Position numbers and translations under genes: made by a program. 43,197 bases of DNA. Source: Akkermansiaceae bacterium. GTDB taxonomy: Bacteria; Verrucomicrobiota; Verrucomicrobiia; Verrucomicrobiales; Akkermansiaceae. This document shows, one piece after another, positions 28,886 through 37,279 of this stretch. The stretch's first letter is position 1, and every line of letters begins with the position of its first letter. The stretch lies in the NCBI GenBank assembly GCA_021202525.1, contig JAJQCV010000034.1, forward strand, positions 1 to 43,197, in the 5' to 3' direction. Below the pieces are notes generated by a model, which did not search any database, was not told where the DNA came from, and saw only the letters and a list, made by a program, of their open reading frames with translations.

Positions 28886-29731
28886 ATGAAACCTGGAGCC
28901 TGTCTATTAATCTTGTGCGCCCTGCTGCCCGCCTCCCTGGCGGAGGATATGGCCTTGCGTTCCGGCAGGGTTCTGAAAGATGCCAGCGTGGTATCTTCCG
29001 GGGATGACTTCGTCAGCGTTCAGTACACGGACGGCGTGGCGAAAGTCCCCTACAAGGAGCTGACGGACGAACAGCAGAAGGCTTACAAAATGACGCCGGA
29101 TGAGGTGGCCGCGCGGCTGGAACAGCGCCGGAACGAGGAAGCCGCCCGCAGGCAAAAGGCGGAAGCGGCCAAGAAGGCGGCTGAGGAAGAGGCCAGGAGA
29201 ATCCGGGAATCCCTTTCGGAAGCGGAACGCCATCCGCGCTATCTGGAGGGGGAGGACGTCGTCCGCATGTTCCTGCTGATGGGGGATCTTTCCCGTGTGG
29301 AGGCTGAAGTGATCGCCCTCCAGTGGAACGCGCTGGAGGCGGACCGGGTGGGCCTGCCGCAGGATGCCAAAGTATTCCGCGCCAGGGCGGGAACCTACCA
29401 GGACCAGATCAGTTCCATCCGTAAAAAAAGGGAAGATGCCGAACTGTACTGGAAGGACCTGGAAAAGAAGTACCTGGCCCTGAAAGACGGCACCCAGAAA
29501 AAAATCACGGACTTGAACAAGCAGGTCAACCAGTTGCAGGGTGAAATCCGTGACGTAGCCAGCCAGCCCAGGACGGAGCGCATCGTGGTCACACCCATCG
29601 TCAGACCCTGGAACTATCCGCCGCCGCCCGTCATTATCCGGCCCAATCCTCCTCCGCCTCCCAGGCCCCAGCCTGTTCCTCCGCCCGTGCGCCCGATACA
29701 GTCTCCTTACGGGACCAAGATTGGAAGGTGA
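28886..29731 (+). CDS. exported coiled-coil, proline-tailed protein
   Basis: A 281-residue exported protein with a signal peptide (CLLILCALLPASLA). An SHD1-like N-terminal segment follows (LRSGRVLKDASVVSSGDDFVSVQYTDG to PYKELTDEQQKAY). Next come a long charged coiled coil (about 70-115), a second helical coiled-coil region (about 165-220), and a proline-rich tail with runs of P and PRPQPVPPPVRP. I use ATG 28886; an in-frame TTG at 28877 would add three residues. It is divergent from the kelch mutarotase gene and convergent with the PHP phosphatase. It is likely a periplasmic or envelope structural protein; function unknown. Confidence 0.75.
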   Translation: MKPGACLLILCALLPASLAEDMALRSGRVLKDASVVSSGDDFVSVQYTDGVAKVPYKELTDEQQKAYKMTPDEVAARLEQRRNEEAARRQKAEAAKKAAEEEARRIRESLSEAERHPRYLEGEDVVRMFLLMGDLSRVEAEVIALQWNALEADRVGLPQDAKVFRARAGTYQDQISSIRKKREDAELYWKDLEKKYLALKDGTQKKITDLNKQVNQLQGEIRDVASQPRTERIVVTPIVRPWNYPPPPVIIRPNPPPPPRPQPVPPPVRPIQSPYGTKIGR

Positions 29732-29777
29732 CAGGGAACCGTTCAGGCGGGAAAGCGCAGTCTTGCTTTTTCTGGAA

Positions 29778-30581
29778 TCAATTCAGGGGATGCAGCAGCA
29801 TATTCCCTGACTCGAAAGAGGCCAACTGCCTGAACCCGGCCCGGCGCGCCAGTCCCGCGGCCCGGTCAAAATCCCGGCCGACGTTTTCCGGAGCATGGGC
29901 GTCCGAACTGATGGTCAGGGGAATATCCATCTCTGCTGCCAGCCGCAGGAAAAGTTCGTCCGGATACTGTTCTGCGCACTTGTTGTGCCATCCGGCAGTA
30001 TTGATCTCCAGACAGGCTCCGGACCGGCTTATGGCTTCCAGGGCCGGTTCATAATAGCGGCGCAGGTCCCTGCCGGGCCGGAAGCCGAACTTCTTGATCA
30101 GGTCTGCATGCCCCATGATGTGGAACAGGCCTGAGGCGGCCATATCCCGGAAGCGTTCCCAATATTGTTCCCAGGCGTCCTCCACGTCCGTCGTGTTCCA
30201 GAAATCCATCTTGTAGGGGTTGTCAAATTCCTCCTTTTCCCCCAGGTAGTGGACGGAACCGATCAGATAATCCCATTCATACAGGCTCCGCAGGCGGTCC
30301 GTCCAGGGCTCAATGCCCGGAAACCAGTCGCATTCCAGCCCGGCTTTCACCGCCAGCCCGTGAGGGGCGGCGAGTTCCGTGGCCTCCCTGATCCAGTCCA
30401 GATAGGCTCCCATGTCCGCCTGCTTCATGCGCCAGTCGTCAAACGGTTCCTCCTGCATGGGGGCGTGGTCGGAAATGCCGTATTCCCGCAGTCCGGCGCG
30501 AACGGCTGACTGCACATATTCCTGCGGCGTACCGGAGGCGTGCAGGCACAGGGGCGTATGTGTATGGTAATCGCAATACAT
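29778..30581 (-). CDS. PHP-family histidinol-phosphatase
   Basis: A 267-residue PHP-domain phosphatase of the HisK/HisJ type, which removes phosphate from L-histidinol phosphate in histidine biosynthesis. Metal-site motifs are CDYHTHTPLC, YGISDHAPM, VKAGLECDW, IGSVHYLG, HIMGHADLIKKFG and ISSDAHAPENVG. I chose ATG 30581 (MYCDYHTHT) because family similarity starts there; the longer frame adds eight residues upstream. No other his genes are adjacent, so a different sugar or polyol phosphate substrate cannot be excluded. Confidence 0.85.
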   Translation of the reverse strand: MYCDYHTHTPLCLHASGTPQEYVQSAVRAGLREYGISDHAPMQEEPFDDWRMKQADMGAYLDWIREATELAAPHGLAVKAGLECDWFPGIEPWTDRLRSLYEWDYLIGSVHYLGEKEEFDNPYKMDFWNTTDVEDAWEQYWERFRDMAASGLFHIMGHADLIKKFGFRPGRDLRRYYEPALEAISRSGACLEINTAGWHNKCAEQYPDELFLRLAAEMDIPLTISSDAHAPENVGRDFDRAAGLARRAGFRQLASFESGNMLLHPLN

Positions 30582-30726
30582 GAAGAGGGAGGCCCATGCT
30601 AGCATGGCGGCATGCCCGGTTCAATCCGAAGAACGGTTTTTCCCGATTATTTGCGGTCTTTGACTTTATGAGTTGCTTTTATGGACGCGTTTTTTTAGAG
30701 TCCCATTGAATAGGACACGTGACATT

Positions 30727-31818
30727 ATGAGTGATTGGCAAGGTTTTTCTCCGTTGAATGACTTCACTGGGCCGCTGCTGGACAACCTGAAGCGGCATCC
30801 CAAGCGCATCGTTTTCCCGGAAGGGGAGGATGTGCGCGTGTTGCGCGTTTCCGAACGTTTCGTGAACGAACAGGCCGGCGTTCCCATTCTGCTGGGCCGG
30901 AAGGAAATCATCCGGCGCATGGCGGAAATGAACGGCATTTCCCTGAAATTCGTACGCATCATTGAACCGAAAAAAAGCTCTGACCTTCAAATGTTCTGCG
31001 ACCGTTACGAACGGGCGGAACAAATGTTCGGGAACGGCCTGCCGATGAACACCCGTGAAATCGTCTCCGAACCGGTGCACTTTGCCGCCATGATGGTGCT
31101 TTACGGCCAGGCGGACGCCATTGTGGCCGGGAACATGAAAAGGGTGGCCTCCGTATTCCGCGCCGTGAACAAATACCGGCAGGACCCCGTGCCCACGAAG
31201 CCCCTTTTTGCCATCTCCATCGTCATGGTTCCGGAATTTGCCAAAAAATTCGGAGGCCGCGGCATCTACTTCCTGGCGGATACGGGCGTGACCGCTGATC
31301 CCACGGTGGAAAACATGGCCTACTTTGCCGTGGAAACGGCCAAAATGGCCCGGCACATGCTGGGCAAAAGCGTCCGCGTGGCCATGCTCAGCGCCTCCAC
31401 GGACGGTTCCGTTCCGGAACTGGCTGCGGACCGCACCCGTGCCGCCACGGCCTTGGCCCGGAGCGTCGTGGAAAAGGAATGCCTGGACAACGAAATCACC
31501 GTGGAAGGTGAAATCCAGATTGACGCGGCCCTGTCCCCGGACTCCTACAGCGTGCGCGTGCACCGCACTTCCCTGCTCCAGCCCAGCGACGTATGGGTGT
31601 TCCCCACGCTGGATGCGGCGGATATCTCCAAAAAACTGATTTGCATGATGCCCTCCGTATGCAACTACGGCCTGATCCTGGGGGGACTGCTTTTCCCAAT
31701 CGCCCAGCTTCCGCGTTTGACGGATGAAGACAGAATGTTCGGCACCGCGCTGGTGGTGGGCAATGAAGCCATCAAATTCCACCTGCTGTATCCGCAGGGC
31801 GTGGCCCCTCTTTATTGA
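30727..31818 (+). CDS. pta: phosphate acetyltransferase
   Basis: A 363-residue phosphotransacetylase that interconverts acetyl-CoA and acetyl phosphate, part of acetate formation and ATP yield during fermentation. The family fold is seen from RIVFPEGEDVRVL through PVHFAAMMVLYGQADAIVAGN, YFLADTGVTADPT, VAMLSASTDGS and the C-terminal GGLLFPIAQLPRL. It is a stand-alone catalytic domain without the N-terminal DRTGG/P-loop extension of long Pta proteins. ATG 30727 (MSDWQGF) is chosen over an upstream frame start at 30673. Its 3' end overlaps the convergent tilS by 47 bases. No ackA is adjacent. Confidence 0.9.
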   Translation: MSDWQGFSPLNDFTGPLLDNLKRHPKRIVFPEGEDVRVLRVSERFVNEQAGVPILLGRKEIIRRMAEMNGISLKFVRIIEPKKSSDLQMFCDRYERAEQMFGNGLPMNTREIVSEPVHFAAMMVLYGQADAIVAGNMKRVASVFRAVNKYRQDPVPTKPLFAISIVMVPEFAKKFGGRGIYFLADTGVTADPTVENMAYFAVETAKMARHMLGKSVRVAMLSASTDGSVPELAADRTRAATALARSVVEKECLDNEITVEGEIQIDAALSPDSYSVRVHRTSLLQPSDVWVFPTLDAADISKKLICMMPSVCNYGLILGGLLFPIAQLPRLTDEDRMFGTALVVGNEAIKFHLLYPQGVAPLY

Positions 31819-32779
31819 TTTGCGGCGGCGCGTCCTTGACAAACAGCCGCTTTTCCTTGCGCACGGCCATCTTTCCGCCGGGCAGGGACGTGCGGGACGG
31901 GCCGCCGGCATCCAGAATCTTCATGACCCGGAGCACGGCGGCTTCCGTCAGGTCCGGTACGGACTGCTGCCGGAGGTAATGATGCACGGCGCATTGTTTC
32001 AACTCCTGCGGAAGCCGGTTGACGCCGGGGAGGTACAGCCGCCCCTGGGGATCGGTCAGGTTCATGGCTTCCAGCGCCTGGGCCAGTGCCGTGCGGATTT
32101 GATTCTCAATCCGGCAGGCGCGTGAAAAGGAAAGGCTGGTATCCCTGCGGAACATTTCGTCCAGTTGGGGAATGACGTGGTGGCGCAGGGCGTTTCTCGT
32201 GTATTCGGTGGACTGGTTGCTGGCGTCTTCCCTCCACGGAATGTTTCTTTCCTCCAGATAGCCGGTGATCTCCTTTTTGGAAAAATCCAGCAGGGGGCGT
32301 ACGACGGTCAGCCCGTTTTCCCAGATGGACACGGGGGACATGCCGTGAATGCCGGATGCTCCGCGGCACAAATGGAGCAGGGCCGTCTCCTGCTGGTCGT
32401 TGCGGTGATGCGCCAGGGCTACGAGTGCTCCGGGATATTCCGCAGCCCATTCCAGAAACAGGTTCTGCCGTGTTTTCCGGGCCGCTTCCTCCGTGGAAAT
32501 GCCTTGGGCACGGGCCATGCCGGCCACGTCCGCCCGCCGCCAGACGCATGGAACACCCGCGGACGCAGCATACTCCCGGACGAAGTGTGCTTCTTCATCC
32601 GCCTCCGGGCGCAGGCCGTGGTGCACATGGCAGGCAACGACGCGGCACCCTTCCATTCCGGAAAGCAGGGAAAGCAGAGCCATGGAATCCCGTCCGCCGC
32701 TGATGCCGGCCAGCACGGGACGGCCGGAACGGAGGAGTTCCGCAGACTGGCTGTCAAAATAGTCCGGGGTCAGCGACAT
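31772..32779 (-). CDS. tilS: tRNA(Ile)-lysidine synthase
   Basis: A 335-residue TilS, an N-type ATP pyrophosphatase that attaches lysine to C34 of tRNA-Ile(CAU), so that it reads AUA and accepts isoleucine. The PP-loop SGGRDS is at 27-32. VACHVHHGLRPEADEEAHFV, AHHRNDQQETALLHLCRGA, GMSPV and REDASNQSTEYTRNALRHHVIPQL follow in family order. The length fits the short form with limited C-terminal domains. The gene ends inside pta, tail to tail. Confidence 0.94.
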   Translation of the reverse strand: MSLTPDYFDSQSAELLRSGRPVLAGISGGRDSMALLSLLSGMEGCRVVACHVHHGLRPEADEEAHFVREYAASAGVPCVWRRADVAGMARAQGISTEEAARKTRQNLFLEWAAEYPGALVALAHHRNDQQETALLHLCRGASGIHGMSPVSIWENGLTVVRPLLDFSKKEITGYLEERNIPWREDASNQSTEYTRNALRHHVIPQLDEMFRRDTSLSFSRACRIENQIRTALAQALEAMNLTDPQGRLYLPGVNRLPQELKQCAVHHYLRQQSVPDLTEAAVLRVMKILDAGGPSRTSLPGGKMAVRKEKRLFVKDAPPQINKEGPRPADTAGGI

Positions 32780-32828
32780 GATAAGTCCAATGAAGCAGAA
32801 AAGCGGGGCAATGAGAAGCCTGCAAATG

Positions 32829-32859
32829 AAAAACCCCGTTTTCCGGGAAGAAAACGGGG
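32829..32859 (-). terminator. intrinsic terminator of rpmE
   Basis: Read on the minus strand, CCCCGTTTTC pairs with GAAAACGGGG over a six-base loop, and TTTTTC follows. The stem occupies 32834-32859 and lies 25 bases after the rpmE stop. Confidence 0.88.
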
Positions 32860-32884
32860 CGGGAAAATGGAAATGAAGCGGTTC

Positions 32885-33160
32885 TTACTTGTTGAGCTTG
32901 GGCTTGCCGCCGCTGCGACGGACGGAGCCGAAACGCTTCTGGAACTTGTCGATGCGGCCTTCGGTGTCCACAAACTGGTTCTTGCCGGTGAAGAACGGGT
33001 GGGAATCGGAGGTGATGCCGCAGGAAATCACGAAATGCTCAACCCCGTCAATAACTTCCGTCTTCGGGGAACGGGTGGTGGAACGGGTCACGAAACGGCG
33101 GCCGGTGGAGATGTCGACAAAGACAACCGGATTGTACTGGGGATGGATATCTTTCTTCAT
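32885..33160 (-). CDS. rpmE2: 50S ribosomal protein L31, type B
   Basis: A 91-residue ribosomal protein L31. The type B form is shown by the start MKKDIHPQYNPVVF, the segment SHPFFTGKNQFVDTEGRIDKFQKRFG and a single Cys (VISCGI), instead of the four zinc-binding Cys of type A. Type B L31 is zinc-independent and often replaces the zinc form when zinc is scarce. ATG 33160 is set by the family start; the open frame continues upstream without meaning. It has its own terminator. Confidence 0.96.
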   Translation of the reverse strand: MKKDIHPQYNPVVFVDISTGRRFVTRSTTRSPKTEVIDGVEHFVISCGITSDSHPFFTGKNQFVDTEGRIDKFQKRFGSVRRSGGKPKLNK

Positions 33161-33254
33161 GATCATGTATTGCGTTTCCGACGCAAGGGAGCACAAGTAT
33201 AGGGACCTTAACCTCCATGTCAAGCGTGCCTTTGAAAAAAACGGAACTTTGGCG

Positions 33255-34187
33255 ATGACGGTGCCGGAGCTTGATACGAGCCTTGTTATCGGGATGATGT
33301 TGCAAAAAATGGAACAATTCTTGAAGAGGCCTCCCTGGTGGGCGTGGTTTTCCCTGATGGGGCTGGAAATTCCTTGTGCCGCAATGGCCTGGGCTTTTGC
33401 CGTCAGCCAGTCCCATCTGGTGGTTGTTTCTTCTCCCTGGCTGTACCAGTTCCTGTTTGTGGCCGTTTGGTGCGTCAACATGCTGGACAGGGTGCTTAAA
33501 GTCTTCCGCGGCGATCCCGCCGTTCATACGGATGAATGCCTGATGTTTGCCAGAAGGCACTGCTTCGTCATCTGCCTGCTGATTGCGGTGGCCGCCGTGA
33601 CGGGGTTGTGGATCATGTTCTTCCAGCTGGGTGTCGTCATCTTTGAATTTGCCCTGCTTCCAGGCGTATTCAGCATCCTTTTCCTGTTCTTTTCCACCAA
33701 TCCCTACCGGAGGGGGGGAATATCCGCGGGATTCGGACTGGGGGCTTTCTTTGCCTCCGTGGCCTTTGCCACCGGGGCCGGCATTCCCGCCTATTTTTAC
33801 GGCAGACTGGGCGGCGGCTGGGGCTCCCAGCTATCTACGTCCACCTGGTATCTCGTGGCGCTGGTAGTGCTGGGCATGTTCAGCCGGGAAAGATGGAACG
33901 AGGAAGAGCGGGAAAAAGAAGGGGAGGATTCCGTTGCCCGGGACATGATGTCCCTTGTCTGGATGGGCGTTATTGTGATCTACGTTGTTTTCTGTCTGGC
34001 CGCCGCGGCTCAGGAATATACGGCGGATGCCTGGATTTATTACGGTCTGGCCATGGCCGGCGCCTTCATGTTTGTCCTGGACAGGCTGAAAAAAAACATG
34101 CCCCCCCTGATGCTGCACACCTTGTCCTGGGTGGCGCTGATCTTTCCGATGGTGCTGAGCGGGCTGCTGGCGCAGGCTTCCTCCTGA
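33255..34187 (+). CDS. multi-pass membrane protein of unknown function
   Basis: A 310-residue integral membrane protein with about eight or nine hydrophobic helices, such as WFSLMGLEIPCAAMAWAFAV, CFVICLLIAVAAVTGLWIMF, WYLVALVVLGMFS and MMSLVWMGVIVIYVVFCLAA, ending LLAQASS. The overall spacing of helices and an NMLDRVLKVFRGD loop faintly recall UbiA-type prenyltransferases, but the two Asp-rich motifs of that family are not clear, so I do not assign it. ATG 33255 is the first plausible start after the divergent rpmE promoter region. Confidence 0.7.
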   Translation: MTVPELDTSLVIGMMLQKMEQFLKRPPWWAWFSLMGLEIPCAAMAWAFAVSQSHLVVVSSPWLYQFLFVAVWCVNMLDRVLKVFRGDPAVHTDECLMFARRHCFVICLLIAVAAVTGLWIMFFQLGVVIFEFALLPGVFSILFLFFSTNPYRRGGISAGFGLGAFFASVAFATGAGIPAYFYGRLGGGWGSQLSTSTWYLVALVVLGMFSRERWNEEEREKEGEDSVARDMMSLVWMGVIVIYVVFCLAAAAQEYTADAWIYYGLAMAGAFMFVLDRLKKNMPPLMLHTLSWVALIFPMVLSGLLAQASS

Positions 34188-34353
34188 CGGGCCCGGCGGG
34201 GATGTAAAAGGGGACAGGGAGATTGAAAAAGGTTTTTCCTGTCCTGTGCCGGGCATGAGTCCGGGAAAATGAAAAAATGGTATTTTGTTGTTGCAATCCT
34301 GAAAAGGCGGTGATAGATTGCGCCCCGCAAGCACGCTCCTCGTGCAAGCAAGT

Positions 34354-34429
34354 GGCTCGGTAGCTCAGTCGGTAGAGCAGGGGATTGAAAATCCCCGTGT
34401 CGGCGGTTCGATCCCGTCCCGAGCCACCA
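34354..34429 (+). tRNA. tRNA-Phe (anticodon GAA)
   Basis: A complete tRNA: acceptor GGCTCGG/CCGAGCC, D arm GCTCAGTCGGTAGAGC, anticodon arm GGGGA-TTGAAAA-TCCCC giving GAA, T arm with GGTTCGATCCC, and encoded CCA at 34427-34429. tRNA-Pro follows 37 bases later on the same strand, probably on the same transcript. Confidence 0.97.
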
Positions 34430-34466
34430 TTTTTATCCCAATCCTTTTTAATCCCATATTTTTATT

Positions 34467-34543
34467 CGGGAAGTAGCTCAGCCTGGTGGAGCGCCTGCTT
34501 TGGGAGCAGGATGTCGCAGGTTCGAATCCTGTCTTCCCGACCA
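34467..34543 (+). tRNA. tRNA-Pro (anticodon TGG)
   Basis: Acceptor CGGGAAG/CTTCCCG, anticodon arm CCTGC-TTTGGGA-GCAGG giving TGG, T arm CAGGTTCGAATCCTG, and encoded CCA at 34541-34543. An integrase gene begins 153 bases downstream, so the 3' half of this tRNA is the likely attachment site of the island. Confidence 0.97.
34520..34543 (+). other. putative attachment site at tRNA-Pro 3' end
   Basis: Islands with this type of integrase usually cross over in the T arm and 3' end of the tRNA gene, leaving a direct repeat at the far end. The matching copy is not found in this window, so the far junction is expected beyond 43197. Position and length are inferred from the family, not measured. Confidence 0.45.
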
Positions 34544-34560
34544 AATTCTTCTTTTTAAGG

Positions 34561-34620
34561 GTGCCGAATTATGCTTAGATATCAACGGTTTACGCAGTTT
34601 TAGTTTGAATTGTGCCGAAT
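34561..34620 (+). repeat. direct repeat GTGCCGAAT pair
   Basis: GTGCCGAAT occurs at 34561-34569 and 34612-34620, between the tRNA-Pro end and the integrase dyad. Direct repeats at this place are often arm-binding sites of tyrosine integrases. Two nine-base copies are weak evidence alone. Confidence 0.35.
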
Positions 34621-34633
34621 AGCGCATTATGGC

Positions 34634-34680
34634 TAGGGGTACACTTTGGGGTACAAAATGTACCCCTCGATGTACCCCTA
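34634..34680. promoter_or_regulatory. nested dyad of four GGGGTACA units before integrase
   Basis: Two copies of GGGGTACA (34636-34643 and 34648-34655) are mirrored by two copies of TGTACCCC (34659-34666 and 34671-34678), centred on 34657. The whole is symmetric, from TAGGGGTACA to TGTACCCCTA. It ends 16 bases before the integrase start codon. It could be an operator bound by the integrase or an excisionase, arm-type recombination sites, or a strong hairpin covering the leader. Confidence 0.7.
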
Positions 34681-34696
34681 AGAAAATTTCAATGTT

Positions 34697-35875
34697 ATGG
34701 CCTGGTTGAAAGAAAGAAAAGGAACGTGGTTTGCCAAATGGCGGGATGCCGATGGCAAGGAAATCGTCAAATCCACCAAAGTGAAGCTGAAGCCTGCGGA
34801 TGGAATGAAATCTTCGGATGCTAAAAAGCTGGCCCAGTTGACGGCGGACAATATGGAGCGTGCAGCCAAAGGCAATGTTGGGAAGGCACAGGCATTGCAA
34901 GCAGTCCGCAACGCTTTTTCCGTGGCGGATAAAGTGCCCTCCGTGAAAGAGTATCTGGATCATTATCGGAGTACGGAAAAACAAAAATATTCGGACGGTC
35001 AGAAAAGGGCGTTTAAAGTGTTTCTGGAGTTTTTGGGAAAGAAGAAAAGCATGCGCCTGGATTGTGTGACGACGGCGGTGTGTCAGGACTTCTTGGATAG
35101 TGAACTGAAACGGGTTTCTTCCGGTACGGTCGGATTGTACCGGGGTTCTCTGGTAACGGCTTTCAATCGGGCTGTCGCCAGTGATTACCTTGATAAAAAT
35201 CCGATGCAATATGCCAGACTCCCGAGGGAGGCATCACGCGACAAGTTGCAGAAAGAACCGTTTACGGCTGCCGATGTTGCTTGCATGGTTACTCGATTTA
35301 CCGGAGAATGGCCGGATATTATCAGAGTTACAATCATGACGGAGGGCCAGCGTATGGGGGATGTTGTCAGTATGCTATGGGAACAGGTGGATTTTGAAGA
35401 GAAAGTCATCCGCATTAATACGGGCAAGACTGGAGCCACACTGAATATTCCTCTGTTTCCCGCTTTGATGCAGGTTATGTGTAAAAGGTATGAAAACCGT
35501 CAGGACGATGGGTTTGTTTTCCCGATACAGGGGGATTCCTATCAGCGCAGTCAAGGAGCAGTTTCCGCCGAATTCTCTGCATTGCTTCGCGCCCATGGTA
35601 TTACAGGAAGGTTGTCGTGCAGAGGAGGAGAGGGAGATCGGCGGAGGGTGTCTTCCAAGTCTTTTCATTCCTTGAGGCATACGGTTGTTTCCCTTCTGCG
35701 TTCCAGTGGCGTGGTTTCTCCCGACCTTTGCCGCGCTATTGTCGGACATGATTCGGAGGCGATTGAACAAGCATATTTTACGGCCAGCCAAGATGATAAA
35801 GAACGAGGTCTTGTTTATCTTTCCCAAGCTTTTGATCTGAATGCCGAATCTCACGGAAAGATGAATAAAGTATGA
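34697..35875 (+). CDS. tyrosine-type integrase of the island
   Basis: A 392-residue site-specific recombinase that would integrate and excise the island at the adjacent tRNA-Pro. An N-terminal arm-binding segment (MAWLKERKGTWFAKWRDADG) is followed by a SAM-like core-binding domain (about 83-180) and the catalytic domain with Arg219 (TEGQRMGD), Lys243, His324 and Arg327 (FHSLRHT), His351 (VGHDSE) and Tyr360 (QAYFTAS). All catalytic residues are present. The ATG follows an AT-rich leader without a Shine-Dalgarno. Codon and base use are less GC-rich than in the core genes. Confidence 0.92.
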   Translation: MAWLKERKGTWFAKWRDADGKEIVKSTKVKLKPADGMKSSDAKKLAQLTADNMERAAKGNVGKAQALQAVRNAFSVADKVPSVKEYLDHYRSTEKQKYSDGQKRAFKVFLEFLGKKKSMRLDCVTTAVCQDFLDSELKRVSSGTVGLYRGSLVTAFNRAVASDYLDKNPMQYARLPREASRDKLQKEPFTAADVACMVTRFTGEWPDIIRVTIMTEGQRMGDVVSMLWEQVDFEEKVIRINTGKTGATLNIPLFPALMQVMCKRYENRQDDGFVFPIQGDSYQRSQGAVSAEFSALLRAHGITGRLSCRGGEGDRRRVSSKSFHSLRHTVVSLLRSSGVVSPDLCRAIVGHDSEAIEQAYFTASQDDKERGLVYLSQAFDLNAESHGKMNKV

Positions 35876-35923
35876 GTAATATATTAATATTTAATTTATT
35901 AAAAAATATCAAGAACTTCCGTC

Positions 35924-36208
35924 TCATAGGCTTTTGCATGCGTTCTTTTCCGTCGGATATTGTACGAAAGGAGAATTTTTCAGAGTAAGATTGTTGCTTG
36001 TTACCTCTCTATCTGTCTGCTTGACATAGATAGTGTGCTCGTTTTTGTAGAATCTGATCACGTCATGGACATCGTAAGATTGTACGCGGGGGCAGTCCCC
36101 TGCACCTCCGAAGTTTCCAAGGTAATATAGGAAAGGATACCATGCTCTTGCATCAAATTTGTTTTCACACACTAGAGCAAAAAAGTTCCCATTCCTGCGT
36201 TGATTCAA
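35924..36208 (-). CDS. doubtful small open frame in island
   Basis: 94 codons from a TTG start, without a ribosome site. The sequence (aromatic-rich FDARAWYPFLYYLGNFGGAGD, then VIRFYKNEHTIYVKQTDRE) reads like real protein rather than an antisense shadow, since no gene lies opposite. It may be the C-terminal remnant of a larger decayed gene. No family recognised. Confidence 0.3.
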   Translation of the reverse strand: MNQRRNGNFFALVCENKFDARAWYPFLYYLGNFGGAGDCPRVQSYDVHDVIRFYKNEHTIYVKQTDREVTSNNLTLKNSPFVQYPTEKNACKSL

Positions 36209-36297
36209 GCACTGTTTTAGATTATTTCAGACTTAAATGAAGACAGAAATCGAAATGTTATTCCTTCCCCGCATGAAAATTATGCGAAGGGGTTATT

Positions 36298-36663
36298 TTA
36301 ACAAGACGTCGATTTTCTAATATTCTTATCAAGGATTATGAATGTTTTCATTGTAGCTGATGAAATTGAAAAAATCGACTTCGGTATGTAGACGCAGAGA
36401 GCAATCACCCGTTTCCCGCTCTCCGGACCAAGTCCGAGTCTGGATGGAATGATATGCCCCCTTTTATGAACGTTTCTTGGCCCGGTTTCGGTATCATAGG
36501 TGTATTCATCCATGCCCTGTACAAGAGATAGGACATGGCTCCAAAATCCAAAACTGCCTTGGAAAATCTTGTAGAACTCATGAACCATGGGCATTCTGAA
36601 ATGACTATCTCGCATGCATATTAACAAAGATACCAGTGCCTGAAGGCATAGTATTTTCTCCAT
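36298..36663 (-). CDS. small hypothetical protein in island
   Basis: A 121-residue open frame whose ATG is preceded by GGAGG at about 11 bases, one of the few good Shine-Dalgarno matches in the window. It begins MEKILCLQALVSLLIC and contains QGMDEYTYDTETGPRNVHKRGH. No signal peptide or family is certain. It lies just upstream of the doubtful 94-codon frame on the same strand and the two might be parts of one decayed gene. Confidence 0.4.
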   Translation of the reverse strand: MEKILCLQALVSLLICMRDSHFRMPMVHEFYKIFQGSFGFWSHVLSLVQGMDEYTYDTETGPRNVHKRGHIIPSRLGLGPESGKRVIALCVYIPKSIFSISSATMKTFIILDKNIRKSTSC

Positions 36664-36763
36664 CTATTTACATTCCTCCAATATAATCAATATGGCTAAA
36701 ACAGGATAGAAAGCTGCAAATAGACTTGAAAGGGAATAGAAGCGCCTTTTAAAGGATCTATTT

Positions 36764-36788
36764 ATCACTGAGGAGGAGAATCAGTGAT
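36764..36788 (+). promoter_or_regulatory. hairpin with GGAGGAG in loop
   Basis: ATCACTGA (36764-36771) pairs with TCAGTGAT (36781-36788), and the loop holds GGAGGAGAA, a perfect Shine-Dalgarno core. GTGTTTTTG follows. It could act as a terminator or expose a ribosome site for the small frame starting at 36789. Confidence 0.3.
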
Positions 36789-37025
36789 GTGTTTTTGTAC
36801 AAAACAGGCGTAGGGAGCCATGTCGAAGTATATTTCAAATTGCTGGATATGGTGGAGATGATATGGAAAATGCTAAATTTTGCTAAGGTTGGTGAAGATG
36901 GATGGGACGTACCTCGCCGTTTCAGGATAGGTATTATTCGAAGGAGAAAGCAAAAATGCAGTATCTCTGTTTTCTCTGAATTTACTGCCATAATCTTCTG
37001 GCGTGATAAGCTTTCAAGGACATAA
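36789..37025 (+). CDS. doubtful small open frame after SD hairpin
   Basis: 78 codons from a GTG start, with GGAGGAG ten bases upstream. The sequence includes NFAKVGEDGWDVPRRFRIGIIRRR-like basic stretches and a hydrophobic end. No family is recognised, and an antisense frame covers almost the same region, so it may be noise. Confidence 0.22.
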   Translation: MFLYKTGVGSHVEVYFKLLDMVEMIWKMLNFAKVGEDGWDVPRRFRIGIIRRRKQKCSISVFSEFTAIIFWRDKLSRT

Positions 37026-37279
37026 TGCTTGATTCAACTTGAATACCAAATAGTTGATCCAAGTCCTTTTGCTATGAGGACCGGAATCAACTCGCATTAA
37101 GTAGTTAGTTCATTTAGGATGGCTGGATAGAACAATACCCTATATTTCACCAATTGTTTTTATGTTTTAGTCCTTTCTTCATAAGAGATGGTGTTCTTAC
37201 CTTCGATCGCGGAATATTGTAAATGATTGTTCTGATAAAAAATAATCTTGTCATCACATTTGAGGTTAGTTCTTATTTT

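Larger units (their letters stand above)
35876..37279. other. gene-poor AT-rich stretch of the island
   Basis: Apart from the three doubtful small frames listed separately, I see no recognisable gene in these 1.4 kb. The sequence is AT-rich with many stops in all frames. It may be remnants of decayed genes between two recombinase genes. Confidence 0.5.
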
